Assembly (NCBI GenBank): GCA_032622095.1
Contig: CP136063.1
Location: 32,738,987 to 32,802,986, forward strand
Direction: 5' to 3'
Source: Siphonodentalium dalli
Lineage: Eukaryota > Mollusca > Scaphopoda > Gadilida > Siphonodentaliidae
Length of the DNA: 64,000 bases
The position numbers and the translations under genes were made by a program. The notes beneath the pieces are model-generated. The model did no database searches and was not told the origin of the DNA. It worked only from the letters and a program-made list of their open reading frames with translations. This document shows positions 54,412-64,000 of this stretch, one piece after another (positions within the stretch are counted from its first letter, which is position 1; every line of letters starts with the position of its first letter).

Positions 54412-54867
54412 CTAGCTAATGTGCCCGACGTTGTCCGGGCTATTCAAAATATAAGAGATCAGATATTATCTACGTCATTTTCGACACCATTATACAAGGT
54501 TCTCATCGCTGTGCGAAGCTGGCGTCGCACGGGTACATTCACATACAAAATGTCCGAGATCTGGTTTGCGCATGCGCGAAGCTCGCGTCGCACGGGCTCG
54601 GCGACCGGATAAAATTCGTATCCGGATCAAGATACATTCACATAGCAAATTTCACGTCGATAGCTCCACCCGTTTCCGAGATCTCGCCCGCGCATGCGCT
54701 GCACGGGCGTCGCACGGGCTCGCCAATACGACAACGACGACCACCTGGTCAAACTACACACACGTACCAAGTTTCGTCCCGATCGGTCGAGAATCGTAGA
54801 TTTGTATAAATGACATACTTACAGACATACAGACAAACAGACAGAGGTCTTCAAAATATATAAGAGA
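54412..54867 (-). mobile_element. Non-autonomous Helitron-like element H2 (minus strand)
   Basis: Read on the minus strand it starts TCTCTTATATATTTTGAAGA (54867) and ends with hairpin GCCCGGAC-AAC-GTCGGGC, spacer ACATTAG and CTAG at 54412, followed by T. The interior holds CTGTCTGTTTGT repeats and the family unit (GACGAAACTTGGTACGTGTG then GCGCATGCGC-rich text). No Rep/helicase. Its 5' end touches the CTAG end of element H3 with no base between them. Confidence 0.75.
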
Positions 54868-55134
54868 CTAGAAGATGAGCCCGACGTTATCCGGGCTATT
54901 CAAAAACAAAATTTCAAGTCGATAGCTCTACCCGTTTCCGAGATCTGGTCTGCGCATGCGCGAAGCTGGCGTCGCACGGGCTTGGCGACCCGATAAAATT
55001 CGTATCCGGGGCAAGATACATTCACATAGCAAATTTCAAGTCGATAGCTCAACCCGTTTCCGATATCTCGTCTGCTCATGCGCTGCACGGGCGTCGCACG
55101 GGCTCGTCAATACGACAACGACGACTGGTCAAAC

Positions 55135-55150
<16 letters not shown>
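54868..55150 (-). mobile_element. Helitron-like element H3 (minus strand, 5' part lost in a microsatellite)
   Basis: The 3' end is hairpin GCCCGGAT-AAC-GTCGGGC, spacer TCATCTT and CTAG (54868-54871). The subterminal body shares CGTTTCCGAGATCTG, GCGCATGCGCGAAGCTGGCG and GTCGCACGGG with the 56-kb units. The expected TC..TATATATTTTGA 5' end is not seen; the element runs into a (CA)n/(TA)n tract at 55137-55215, which may have replaced it. Confidence 0.65.
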
Positions 55151-55218
<68 letters not shown>

Positions 55219-55253
55219 CGAATATCTGTCTGTCTGTCTGTCTGTCTGTCTGT
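55137..55253. repeat. Compound microsatellite (CA)n(TA)n(TCTG)n
   Basis: CA repeats end at 55150, TA repeats run 55151-55215, and seven TCTG/CTGT repeats occupy 55226-55253. Tyr-Ile-rich open frames over this tract on both strands are artefacts of the (TA)n run. Confidence 0.9.
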
Positions 55254-55706
55254 GTTCTATAGAAATTCACAGGGGACCATCTAGATGATGCCAAATGGGT
55301 CTACTAGGAGTAGCTTTTTACGAGAAAGATAATGGTCGGGGTTAGAATTTTCTAAAGTGACGCCGTTGTTGTCATGGGCAGAAAAGGGGGAGGGGCGGAA
55401 AAAAAATTGTCGCCGATGGTCACCAAACTTATATATAATGATCCCCATGATATGAGGAATTTAGTTGTGTGGTTTAAATATGGCAAAAGTCGCGCCGTTT
55501 GCGTCAGGGGTGTCCGGAGGGGGGGGGGGAGGGGCAGATTTTTTTCCTGTCACCGATTTCCACCAAACTTATATATAATCATCACCATGATATGAAAAAA
55601 ATAAACGGTGTGGTTTAAAAGTGGTGTCGTTCGAGTCAATGATGCACGGAAGGGGAGAGGGGAACCAAAATTTGAAAAACTAATTTTAGCGCCGATCTCC
55701 ACCAAA

Positions 55707-56373
55707 TCTCATATATATTTTGAAGACCTCTGTCTGTTTGTATGTCTGTTTGTATGTATGTCTGTATGTCATTAATACAAATCTACGATTCTCGACCGAT
55801 CGGGACGAAATTTGGTACGTGTGTGTAGTTTGACCAGGCGGTCGTCGCTGTCGTATTGGCGAGCCCGTGCGACGCCCGTGCAGCGCATGCGCAGACGAGA
55901 TCTCGGAAATGGGTGGAGCTATCGACTTTAAATTTGGTACGTGAATGTATCTTGCCCCGATTACTAATTATATCGGGTCGCCGAGCCCGTGCGACGCCAG
56001 CTTCGCGCATGCGCAGACGAGATCTCGGAAACGGGTGGAGCTATCGACTTGAAATTTGGTATGTAAATGTATCTTGCCCCGGATACGAGTTGTATCGGGT
56101 CGGCGAGCCCGTGCGCCGCCAGCTTCGCGCATGCGCAGACGAGATCTCGGAAACGGGTTGAGCTATTGACTTTAAATTTGGTATGTGAATGTATCTTGCC
56201 CCGGGTACGAATTTTATCGATTCGCCGAGCCCGTGCGACACCAGCTTCGCGCATGCGCAGACAAGATCTCGGAAACGGGTAGAGCTATCGACTTGAAATT
56301 TAGGGCTGGGTAGAGCTATCGACTTGAAATTTGGTTTTTGAATAGCCCGGACAACGTCGGGCTCATCGGCTAG
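55707..56373 (+). mobile_element. Helitron-like array unit H4
   Basis: It starts TCTCATATATATTTTGAAGA at 55707 directly after CACCAAA and ends with hairpin GCCCGGAC-AAC-GTCGGGC, spacer TCATCGG and CTAG (56370-56373). The body holds four to five internal repeats of GGAAACGGGTGGAGCTATCG, ACTTGAAATTTGGTATGTGA and GTGCGACGCCAGCTTCGCGC ATGCGCAGACGAGATCT. No protein coding capacity; frames over it (Arg/Ala-rich) repeat the same string and are by-products. Confidence 0.8.
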
Positions 56374-57108
56374 TCTATTATATATTTTGAAAGATCTGTG
56401 TGTGTGTGTATGTGTTTGTGTGTGTATCTGTTTGTGTGTAATCGATGGACTCAAAAACGACTCAGCCAATTTCGATGAAACTTGGTACGTGGGGGTATTT
56501 TCGGGCCACGAGTAACATAGGCCTATTAATTTGTTCGTGCGAGGTCAACTTTTCACGTGCCGAGGTCAAATCTGTTTTTACGCCGTTTTGCGCTAATATA
56601 TTTCAGTTCGGTGCTCACAAATCGATTCGATATAGCGTGAATAATAAATTGCCAGTCATATAATTTGCACGGTTAGAATCTGTGGCGTTTCACCTTTCCA
56701 ATGATGTATCACACGCCTGTGTACGTTTAAAGTTTCTACCTTAATTATCGGGAAGAACACAGGATCATGCTTCGCTCATCGAAAATCATTGCGTAAACAA
56801 ATATATTACGCCATCAACATATCGTGACGTGATCGCGTTAACTCTTAACAGGCCGATGTCGCGTTAACTCATCACCGGCCGAAGTATCCGCAAATGACAT
56901 TGGGCTATATATCTCGAAAACGGGTGTAGCTATCGACTTGAAATTTGGTATGTGAATGTATCTTGCCCCGGATACGAATTTTATCGGGTCGCCGAGCCCG
57001 TGCGACACCAGCTTCGCGCATGCGCAGACCAGATCTAGGAAACGGGTGGAGCAATCGACTTGAAATTTGGTTTTTGAATAGCCCGGACGAAGTCGGGTCA
57101 CCTTCTAG
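56374..57108 (+). mobile_element. Helitron-like array unit H5
   Basis: It begins TCTATTATATATTTTGAAAG immediately after the CTAG of H4, with no intervening base, and ends with hairpin GCCCGGAC-GAA-GTCGGG, spacer TCACCTT and CTAG (57105-57108). The 5' body (TTTCGATGAAACTTGGTACG then TGGGGGTATTTTCGG, CATAGGCCTATTAATTTG) matches H1 at 22.8 kb. The 3' body matches H4. It is therefore a mosaic of the two subfamilies. Confidence 0.8.
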
Positions 57109-58372
57109 TCTTCTGTACTATATATTTTGAGACTTCGTATATGTGTGTGTGTGTGTACTTCATAGAATCCAAAACGACTGATCCGATCGAGCTCAAATTT
57201 TGTATGTAAGTGTAAAATCCCACCGACACCGCCGTAGTCGGGTTTTCGAGAAGCCCTGAGCACCCTTTATCCACTCCCAAATCACCGCAAAGGCACGGCG
57301 GGGGTTAATCAAGTGATTATTTAATGAGCGTTTGTTTTTTACGCATCGCTATAAAGAGCGTCTGTTTGCCATTCAACGTTATTTGCATCTGCAGAGAGAT
57401 ATACGGAACACACATTAAATTTAAAAAACATTTGTTTCTGACCAACCCTGCGAGCACGGATGGTGCGCTTTGTTTTTACAGTATATAGTTATATACCGAA
57501 ATCATCCCAGATAATCACGAATATAGCATCAGATTTCTCCCCAGATATACCGTTATAAAGCTACTGGAATTATATTAATCTGCCAATCTACGGGAAATTC
57601 CAGGGAATGCCGATTGAGCTCAAACTTGCTACCTACGAGAGAAAGTGCTTTCATATTTTTAGAACGTAACACATGTTTACGTCGTGTTGGTGATTGAGGT
57701 TCACAACGGGGTTAATTGACTGTCCGCTCTTTGCGACGATGAGGTTCACGGCGGGGACTATTGACCAACACTCACAATTTCGTCTTTTGCATCAGATACC
57801 AACACCTCGACCGATCGGGGCGAAACTTGGTATGTGAGTGTAGTTTGACCAGGTGGTCGTCGCTGTCGTATTGGCGAGCCCGTTGCTAAATAAGAAAATA
57901 GCCCCCAAGCCGTAAATATCAACAACAACGATATTACTAAATACACGTTTTCGGCAATGTGAGAGTTTTCGGGGAGCCGTGATGCCAACAACAACGACTC
58001 GAAGACAGATTTCCCGACGGGAAGCGTTTGTTTTAAATTCAATGCAATGTTATCGTAGAGAGATTTCACGAAACAAAGAATGCGTTGTCTGTCGTTCCTA
58101 GGAAGGGGGGATTTCTACGGGTAAATTTTTCCGCCAGAAACACAAAAATTAATTAAAACAATTTACAATTTAATTAACTTTTGTACTTGAATTGTTATTG
58201 GTCCATGGTGAGACCATAATTTCTCTTGATATAAAGGCAGAATTAACTCATTGATTGTCTCCTCACGTTTTCAATTCTGTATTCTGACCATTCAGTTCAA
58301 TTAACGAATCAATCGTATTTAAAAAATGTCATGTTTCTGACCAAGCACGCCAGTGGCGGGCTAACCTGCTAG
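57109..58372 (+). mobile_element. Helitron-like array unit H6
   Basis: It starts TCTTCTGTACTATATATTTT after the CTAG of H5 and ends with a different hairpin (GCACGCC-AGT-GGCGGGC, 58346-58362), spacer TAACCTG and CTAG (58369-58372), followed by T. The 1.26-kb body is mostly unique, with one family unit at 57800-57885 (CGACCGATCGGGGCGAAACT TGG then GTCGTCGCTGTCGTATTGGC GAGCCCG). No Rep/helicase frame was found in any orientation. Confidence 0.7.
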
Positions 58373-59989
58373 TTGATATATATTCTTCTTCATGATATAA
58401 GGAATCTAATTGTGCGATATAACAACGCAAAACCCATGATATAAAAAAACAACGGTGTGGTTTAAAAGTGGCGTCGTTCGAGTCAGGGATTCACGGAAGG
58501 GGAGAGGGGCACCAAAATTGAAAAACTAATTTTAGCGACGATCACCACCAAATTGATATATATATTCTTCTTCATTATACAAGGAATCAAATTGTACGCT
58601 TTAACAACGCCAAATTGTTGTCTTTTGGTTGAGAGATTGGGAGGGGTGGGCACTAAATTTGATAATAATTAGTTTAGTCGCCGATTGCCACCACACTTAT
58701 ACAAAATCATCCCAATGGTATGATGAGTCTAATGGTGTTGTTTATTTCTGTCAAATGTGGCCTCATTCGAATCAGGGTTGCATTGAAAGGGACAGGGGCA
58801 CCAAAATTGATGCTAAATTTTTCTGCGCCAATTTCCACCAAATTGCACGTTCTTATCCAAGGTACGACGAATCTAATCGTGTGATTTAAAGACGACATAG
58901 TGGTGCTGTTTGTTTGAGAGATGGGGTGTGGATTGCCATCAAATTTGATAAAAAAATTTGTTTAGTCGCCGATTATTACCAAACTTATAAACAATCATAT
59001 CCATGATATCAGGAGTATAATCGTGTGGTTTAAGGATGTCATAAGTTGGGCCATTCGAGTCAGTGGTGTATAGAGATAAGAGGGACACAACAAATTATAT
59101 CTATATGTTTAGTGCCGATTTCCACCAGATTGATACATATTCTTCTCTGTGATACACCAACTTTGTGCCCTATGGGTGAGAGATACGGGGACCTTAAATT
59201 TGATATCAATTTGTATACTCGCCAATTTTCACCAATTTCATATATATGCATCTCTAATCTCTAATGAGTCTTAGGGTGTGCAACTTGAGACTGAAATAGG
59301 GACGGGAGGGTCACCAAGACTGATACAAAATATGTTTAGTACTAATTACCATCAAATTCAGACACGTTCTTCTCAAATGATACAAGAAATCAAATCGTGC
59401 TGTCTGTCTTTCTATCTGTCTGTGTGCGTTCTATATATAATTTCACGCGGTACAATCGAGATGGCACCAAGGCGTTCTAAGAGGGGTAACTGTTTACAAG
59501 GAAGATAACAGTGAGGCTAAAGAATTTCTAAAATGACACTTTTGGTGTCAGGGGAAGAAAAGGGGGAGATCAGCAAAATTAAACATCAACGTTGCATCAA
59601 CAATTGATTTAATAAACTATTTTTAGCCCAGATTTCCACCAAGTTGATATATTATTCTTCTCTAAAATTAAAAATATATCGTGAAATAGATTTCTCGCCG
59701 ATTTCCACCAAACGAATACATAATCACTTTCGCAATATGGCGTTGTTCGATTCAGCGTTGCATCAACAATTGATTTAATAAACTATTTGATATATTATTC
59801 TTCTCTATGCTACGAGGAATATCATCGTGTGATTTAAAGACGTCAAATTGGTGTCGGTTGGGTGAGAGATATGGGTCATTACTATTCTCGATGAATTTAC
59901 ATTTAAATTTTATTAAACTTAATTTTCTCCAAAATGTTTTCTTAGAGTGCACCAAAATAGAATTGACCGGAAGTGAACTCTGGCAATGA

Positions 59990-60910
59990 GTCCGTCGTAA
60001 AATAATATGATCATACGCAAGCGTAATAAACGAACCAAAGCTAAAACAATCGCATAGGCCGGGGGTTCAGCATGTAGCGTTTAAAACAATTCTTGTCACA
60101 ATCACTTTACAGATTCCCACAAAATAATATTCACATGCAGACTTTTGTTTGGTGGGGTAATTATAAATAGTTATATATGTTGTCGAGAGTGCATGGAACT
60201 GGAACTAACATGTCGTCATGTTAATTTCTACGATAGTCGACAAACGTCATAGTGTTACTTTCACCATTGACCGAATTCGCTTGGAACTGAATGTGTCTTC
60301 TGCTTTGTTCATAAGTATGTGTTTTCATTCTATTCAAGAAAATAGGATATATATGGATTATCAGATGCATGTAAGTATGCAGACTTATGATAATAATCAA
60401 ATCCAAATTAAATATTATCTTATTTCCTTTCGCGTGGTATAGTCTCTACATAACCATGAAGTATTGATCCACTGCTGTGCACCAGTTCGGAAATCAATCT
60501 TTGAGATACAGATATATAGCGTTGTGTCGTGGTTATTTTAGTTTATTTATGATTTGATCCAATAGAGTGCCGGAGTATACCCGTTAATAATTGGTGACGT
60601 CACAAAATCAGATATAGCCTATATACGACCCAAAGCGTCCGGCTTTGGTTCGTTATAACATATTTCGTCGGAATACGGTACTTTCCTATGTATAAATTTG
60701 TTTTTATATAGGCTATTTTAGAATGATACAATATTCTGAAACATGTATTTTTTCTATTTATGTGATTTGCGTAATAATACCGCATCTTGTAATCTCGCTT
60801 TCGACTATAGTAGTAAATCTAAAAATAGAGTATCAACATTTTCATCTGTAAACAGCACAAAACTTCATAAATCGTGGGTAATCGAGCAATGAAATTAATT
60901 CCAACAACTT
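59990..60910. other. Non-coding DNA
   Basis: No gene or repeat identified with confidence. The open frames at 60218-60442 and 60600-60785 lack splice or domain support. A TATA-rich segment occurs at 60166-60182. Confidence 0.4.
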
Positions 60911-60912
60911 AA

Positions 60913-61431
60913 AGATGGATTATCTCTTTACATAGCAAATTTTAAATAGTTGCGTGGGTATAAAATAATAGATATGAACTGAAGACCTATGTCCGGAAAA
61001 GCTTCTATCAATTAATATTGATTTTATTTCGAATATTATATCGGGCCCGTTTATGTTACTATTTTTAGAACCGACCATTCGGATGAGACCTTTTGCGATA
61101 TAGAGCACTGGGCTGCTCCTACGGCTACGCAACGAATGTCAAATGTCACAGATTGGTTGTTTGTATAGTTTTGTTCCACAGATATAAGCTATAATGAGTA
61201 TAATTAACGTTCATTTGTGACAAAATTACACAATATAATTTCTGGTCTCTGTTAACAGTAACCTCTGTTGTTCGTTAGCTGAACAAACACACCTTTTTAG
61301 GCCAGAAAATATTCGAAATAAAATTAATATTAATCGATAGAAGCATTTCCGGACAGGAGTCTTCGATTCAAATCTAATATTTTATACCCCGGTAACTATA
61401 TAATACATGTTTACAAAGAGATAGTCCACCT
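60913..61431 (-). mobile_element. TTAA-MITE copy d, full length (519 bp)
   Basis: TTAA flanks are at 60909-60912 and 61432-61435; the ends are AGATGGATTATCTCTTTA and GAGATAGTCCACCT. It is the reverse orientation of copy c and of identical length, with only scattered substitutions and small indels, so the family probably expanded recently. Confidence 0.88.
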
Positions 61432-61711
61432 TTAATGGTAGAGGGGTAATGTCACAAGAGCTATACTCGACCTTCACCTCAGAATTTGCAGTCACGTTAT
61501 ATTCAACTAATTAACTGATCTTTTTCGGGTGGTTTCTAGAACACCAAAGTAGGTGGAACATCTTGATATATAAGTCAAATTGCAAATGCGGGTGGAATGG
61601 TGTCGATCTGAGATTATATATGCGCGCCCTACGAGTATACCATTTATCGAGGTCAAGGACGAGTATAGCTCTTGCAACATTGCCCCGCTACCACCTTTAA
61701 TGGTATGTCAC

Positions 61712-61840
61712 TTAAGCCCACCGCACACGTCGCAACAATGTTGCACAACATTGTTATGTAACATTGTTGCGATGTGTGTGGTACCGCATTTTTTGTTGCA
61801 TGCAACATTATTTTTGTTGTGCAACATTGTTGGGAACCAT
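61712..61840. repeat. CAACATTGTTG palindromic cluster
   Basis: Within ~130 bp there are at least six words of the type CAACAATGTTG, ACAACATTGTT or TAACATTGTTGCG in both orientations (61730-61835), framed by CACACGTCGC and GCGATGTGTGTGG, which are themselves inverse. The whole behaves as a set of overlapping hairpins. No gene overlaps. Confidence 0.6.
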
Positions 61841-62047
61841 CAAATTATTTTGATTTTGTTGCTTGTTGTAGCCAATGGATGGACAGCGTTCTATTTTTTG
61901 TCTATGACGTACAGCGTCAAATCTCAAGGTGAAAAGAAACATGGCGGCTCCCACCTCGAAATTTATTACAGTCGATATTTTGAACTAACATTGAAAACTG
62001 AAGCATGCTTTCGAACAAAATAGGCGCAGACATTGAGAAACGATATA

Positions 62048-63092
62048 GTTTGACCGAGCGGAGTGGTTCATGGGTTCGAAATGTGATTTGATTTTATTCA
62101 CCAGCACATGGCATTCTGTAATTTCTGAGAGTGAGAATGATTCTCCTGTTATTTGTTCACACTCACAGGTCCAGACTTCAGTTCTATAGTAGGGCCTATT
62201 GCACTGACTACTGCATAATGTAGGTCTTGGTGAATACATTTTCTATCCAGTGGGGGTTAACTTCCCATGTCTTGACAATATAGTAATTTGTACAAACTAC
62301 ACTGTCTACCGCTTGTACAGGTGTGAAAATTAAAATTGTTTGAATTTGAACCACCGGCACCGATTTATCTATAATAATAATAGCCAAACTTGACTATAAA
62401 TTATTTGCCGGTTCCTATTTACACGTAGAATTGATGTATGTTTACCGTGAAAATTTATAGTTAAATTATACAATTGAAAAATAAGTTCAAATAACATTAA
62501 CAAATATTTTAAAGAGCGAAATATCTGTTATGCAACCGTTATGGCTGTGGAAGATCATTCAGTCGATTATTGCCCGATTGGTGGGGCCAGTACTAGATCG
62601 GGTTATTGTCGATCAATATGCCCTATCTGGCTGTCTCTGCATCATGCGAGTCATGTCCATATTGGACCTACCATGCCCGGTTCCATGGTTTTGGAACTAT
62701 GGGTCGGGGGTTCTGTAGTGGTATTCTCTGTGTGGAAGTAATGAATTGTTCATGACTTTCACATATGGAAATGCTGCTCAAGAACGTTGACCTGAGCCAT
62801 ATAGAGCCACACAACCGGAGTTGGATGAATCTCTGAAACCATGGATCAGAGCTGGATGAATCCAATATCGCCACAACTCAGTGATCCCACTTATTGTTGA
62901 TTCACCCAGACCTGTACAATTTTGAAGATGTGGGTGTGTCATTCCCTTGGATAGGAAGTTAATTCACCAAGACATAGAAGTGAAAATAACAATATATTCA
63001 ACACAGAAGTTGGCTATCGCTTAAGCGGCTGGTAAATACAATTACATCATATTTTGAACCTAATAACCTGTTCCGCTCGGTCATGTGTCATT
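62048..63092. mobile_element. Inverted-repeat element, ~1.04 kb, diverged arms
   Basis: The left arm starts TTTGACCGAGCGGAGTGGTT and continues GGGTTCGAAATGTGATTTGATTT then TATTCACCAGC. The right arm, as reverse complement, starts ATGACCGAGCGGAACAGGTT and continues AGGTTCAAAATATGATGTAA then TATTTACCAGC. Further in, CTTGGTGAATACATTTTCTA TCC pairs with CTTGGTGAATTAACTTCCTA TCC. The centre encodes no transposase. A single TGACCGAGCG word with similar context is at 48161. GACCGAGCGG..GGGTTCGAAA resembles tRNA A and B boxes, but spaced far too closely, so it is not a tRNA. Confidence 0.5.
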
Positions 63093-63310
63093 GTTCAAAG
63101 CCTGTGCCGATTAAAAAAAAGTTAATATGAACAAAGGTTCGAAATCAAGGTCCACGACGTACACGTTCCTTCCAAAATTCCCATTAATAATGAAAGGACA
63201 TGCGATTTATTTATAAACACTTGTAAGAGTAACTCTGTCCAAATAAAACAAAAAAACAGGTCCATGTTTGGCGTATATTATGCCCTCACCCACCACTCCA
63301 TATAATTTAA

Positions 63311-63929
63311 AGATGGATTATCTCTTTAAATAACAAATTTTAAATAGTTGCGTGGGTATAAAATAATAGATATGAACTGAAGACCTATGTCCGGAAAAGC
63401 TTCTATCAATTAATATTGATTTTATTTCGAATGTTAAATCGGGCCCGTTTATGTTACTATTTTTAGAACCGACCATTCGGATGAGACCATTTGCGATATA
63501 GAGCACTGGGCTGTTCGAATGGCTACGCATCGAATGTCGAATGTCACAGATTGGTTGTTTGTATTGTTTTGTTCCACATATATAAGCGATAATGTGTATA
63601 ATTAACGTTTATTTGTGACAAAATTGCACAATATAATTTCTGGTCTCTGTTAACAGTAACCACTATTGTTCGTTAGCTGAACAAACACACCTTTTTAGAC
63701 CAGAAAATATTCGAAATAAAATTAATATTAATCGACAGAAGCATGTCCGGACAGGAGTCTTCGATTCAAATTTAATATTTTATACCCCGGTAACTATATA
63801 ATACATGTTTACAAAGAGATAATCCACCTTTATACCCCGGTAACTATATAAGACATGTTTACAAAGAGATAATCCACCTTTATACCCCGGTAACTATATA
63901 ATACATGTTTACAAAGAGATAATCCACCT
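63311..63929 (-). mobile_element. TTAA-MITE copy e, full length plus two extra terminal repeats
   Basis: TTAA flanks are at 63307-63310 and 63930-63933. The copy equals the 519-bp family length plus exactly two additional 50-bp units at its right end: TTTATACCCCGGTAACTATA..GATAATCCACC occurs three times in tandem with a 50-bp period (starting near 63780, 63830 and 63880). The middle unit differs at one base (AGACATG for ATACATG). Confidence 0.88.
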
Positions 63930-64000
63930 TTAATAAAGGGGGTATAATAATAACTCCTGATATCCCCTCCCCAATAACACAGGAGGTACAAAATAACCAA

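Larger units (their letters stand above)
55254..59990 (+). repeat. GTTCTATAGAAATTCAC satellite family (interrupted by Helitrons 55707-58372)
   Basis: Units of ~130 bp share TTTAGCGCCGATTTCCACCA AA, TTGATATATATTCTTCTTC, ATGATA-AAGGAATCTAATTGTG, GTTTAAA-GTGGCGTCGTTCG AGTCAGGG and GGAAGGGGAGAGGGGCACCA. Two leaders, TCTGTGTTCTATAGAAATTC (55249) and TCTGTGTGCGTTCTATATAT (59417), suggest two tandem copies of one larger element, the first of them interrupted by the Helitron array. A direct duplication of ~34 bp (CGTTGCATCAACAATTGATT TAATAAACTATTT) is at 59592-59623 and 59756-59788. Confidence 0.6.

Noticed and set aside
54956-56469. Arg/Ala-rich open frames and Tyr-Ile runs
   Set aside because: They repeat the same peptide because of Helitron subterminal repeats, or come from the (TA)n tract.
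62048-62090. Possible tRNA or SINE promoter
   Set aside because: A- and B-box-like words are only about 15 bp apart and the sequence cannot fold as a cloverleaf; both arms of an inverted-repeat element carry it.
47651-63530. Repeated short frames with the string MVGSKNSNINGP
   Set aside because: They occur only inside copies of the TTAA-MITE, in both orientations, without a common start and with frames broken in some copies. They are a by-product of the repeat.

Overview
This 64 kb window looks like nuclear DNA of an AT-rich marine invertebrate, most likely a bivalve-type mollusc. That assignment is inference: it rests on visible splice signals, on LINE, BEL/Pao and Helitron debris, and on long tandem families carrying phrases such as GTTATGGCCCTTTTTCG. 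No bacterial gene organisation, rRNA, tRNA or CRISPR array is visible. The window is dominated by transposable elements and satellites, and host coding sequence is sparse.

Layout. 1-8.5 kb: an inverted-repeat element, a pseudogene-like exon (2846-3065), and a chain of candidate exons at 3361-3444, 6127-6301 and 6721-6820; the first two join in phase and resemble the end of a death-effector domain. 8.7-11.3 kb: a minus-strand LINE with an L1-type ORF1 and an endonuclease, lacking its 3' half. 11.3-13.2 kb: tandem repeats. 13.4-13.8 kb: a small ORF under a mirrored ETS/YY1-like motif pair. 15.4-19.5 kb: a ~155-bp tandem family interrupted by two inverted-repeat DNA elements. 20-26 kb: satellites and Helitron-like units. 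27.46-27.88 kb: a piggyBac-type MITE, followed by a 650-bp ATC microsatellite. 28.9-31 kb: a second LINE. 31.87-33.05 kb: the best host exon, about 394 codons, propeller-like but unidentified. 33-43 kb: mini- and macrosatellites, a LINE tail and a 144-bp perfect-looking hairpin. 43.2-51.4 kb: copies of a 519-bp TTAA-flanked MITE around a jockey/CR1-like LINE. 52.3-54.2 kb: a broken BEL/Pao integrase region. 54.2-59.9 kb: a palindromic MITE and head-to-tail non-autonomous Helitrons. 60.9-64 kb: more TTAA MITEs and an inverted-repeat element.

The strongest observations are structural. First, a three-unit head-to-tail Helitron array (55707-58372) sits in one A|T site whose unoccupied paralogue is present in the same window. 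Second, one TTAA MITE has been split into two halves 6.8 kb apart (43236-43489 and 50270-50536) that together restore the full length. Third, a LINE reverse transcriptase is otherwise well preserved but has Tyr in place of the motif A Asp. No cooperating gene system is visible; the window records successive mobile-element activity around a few host exons.
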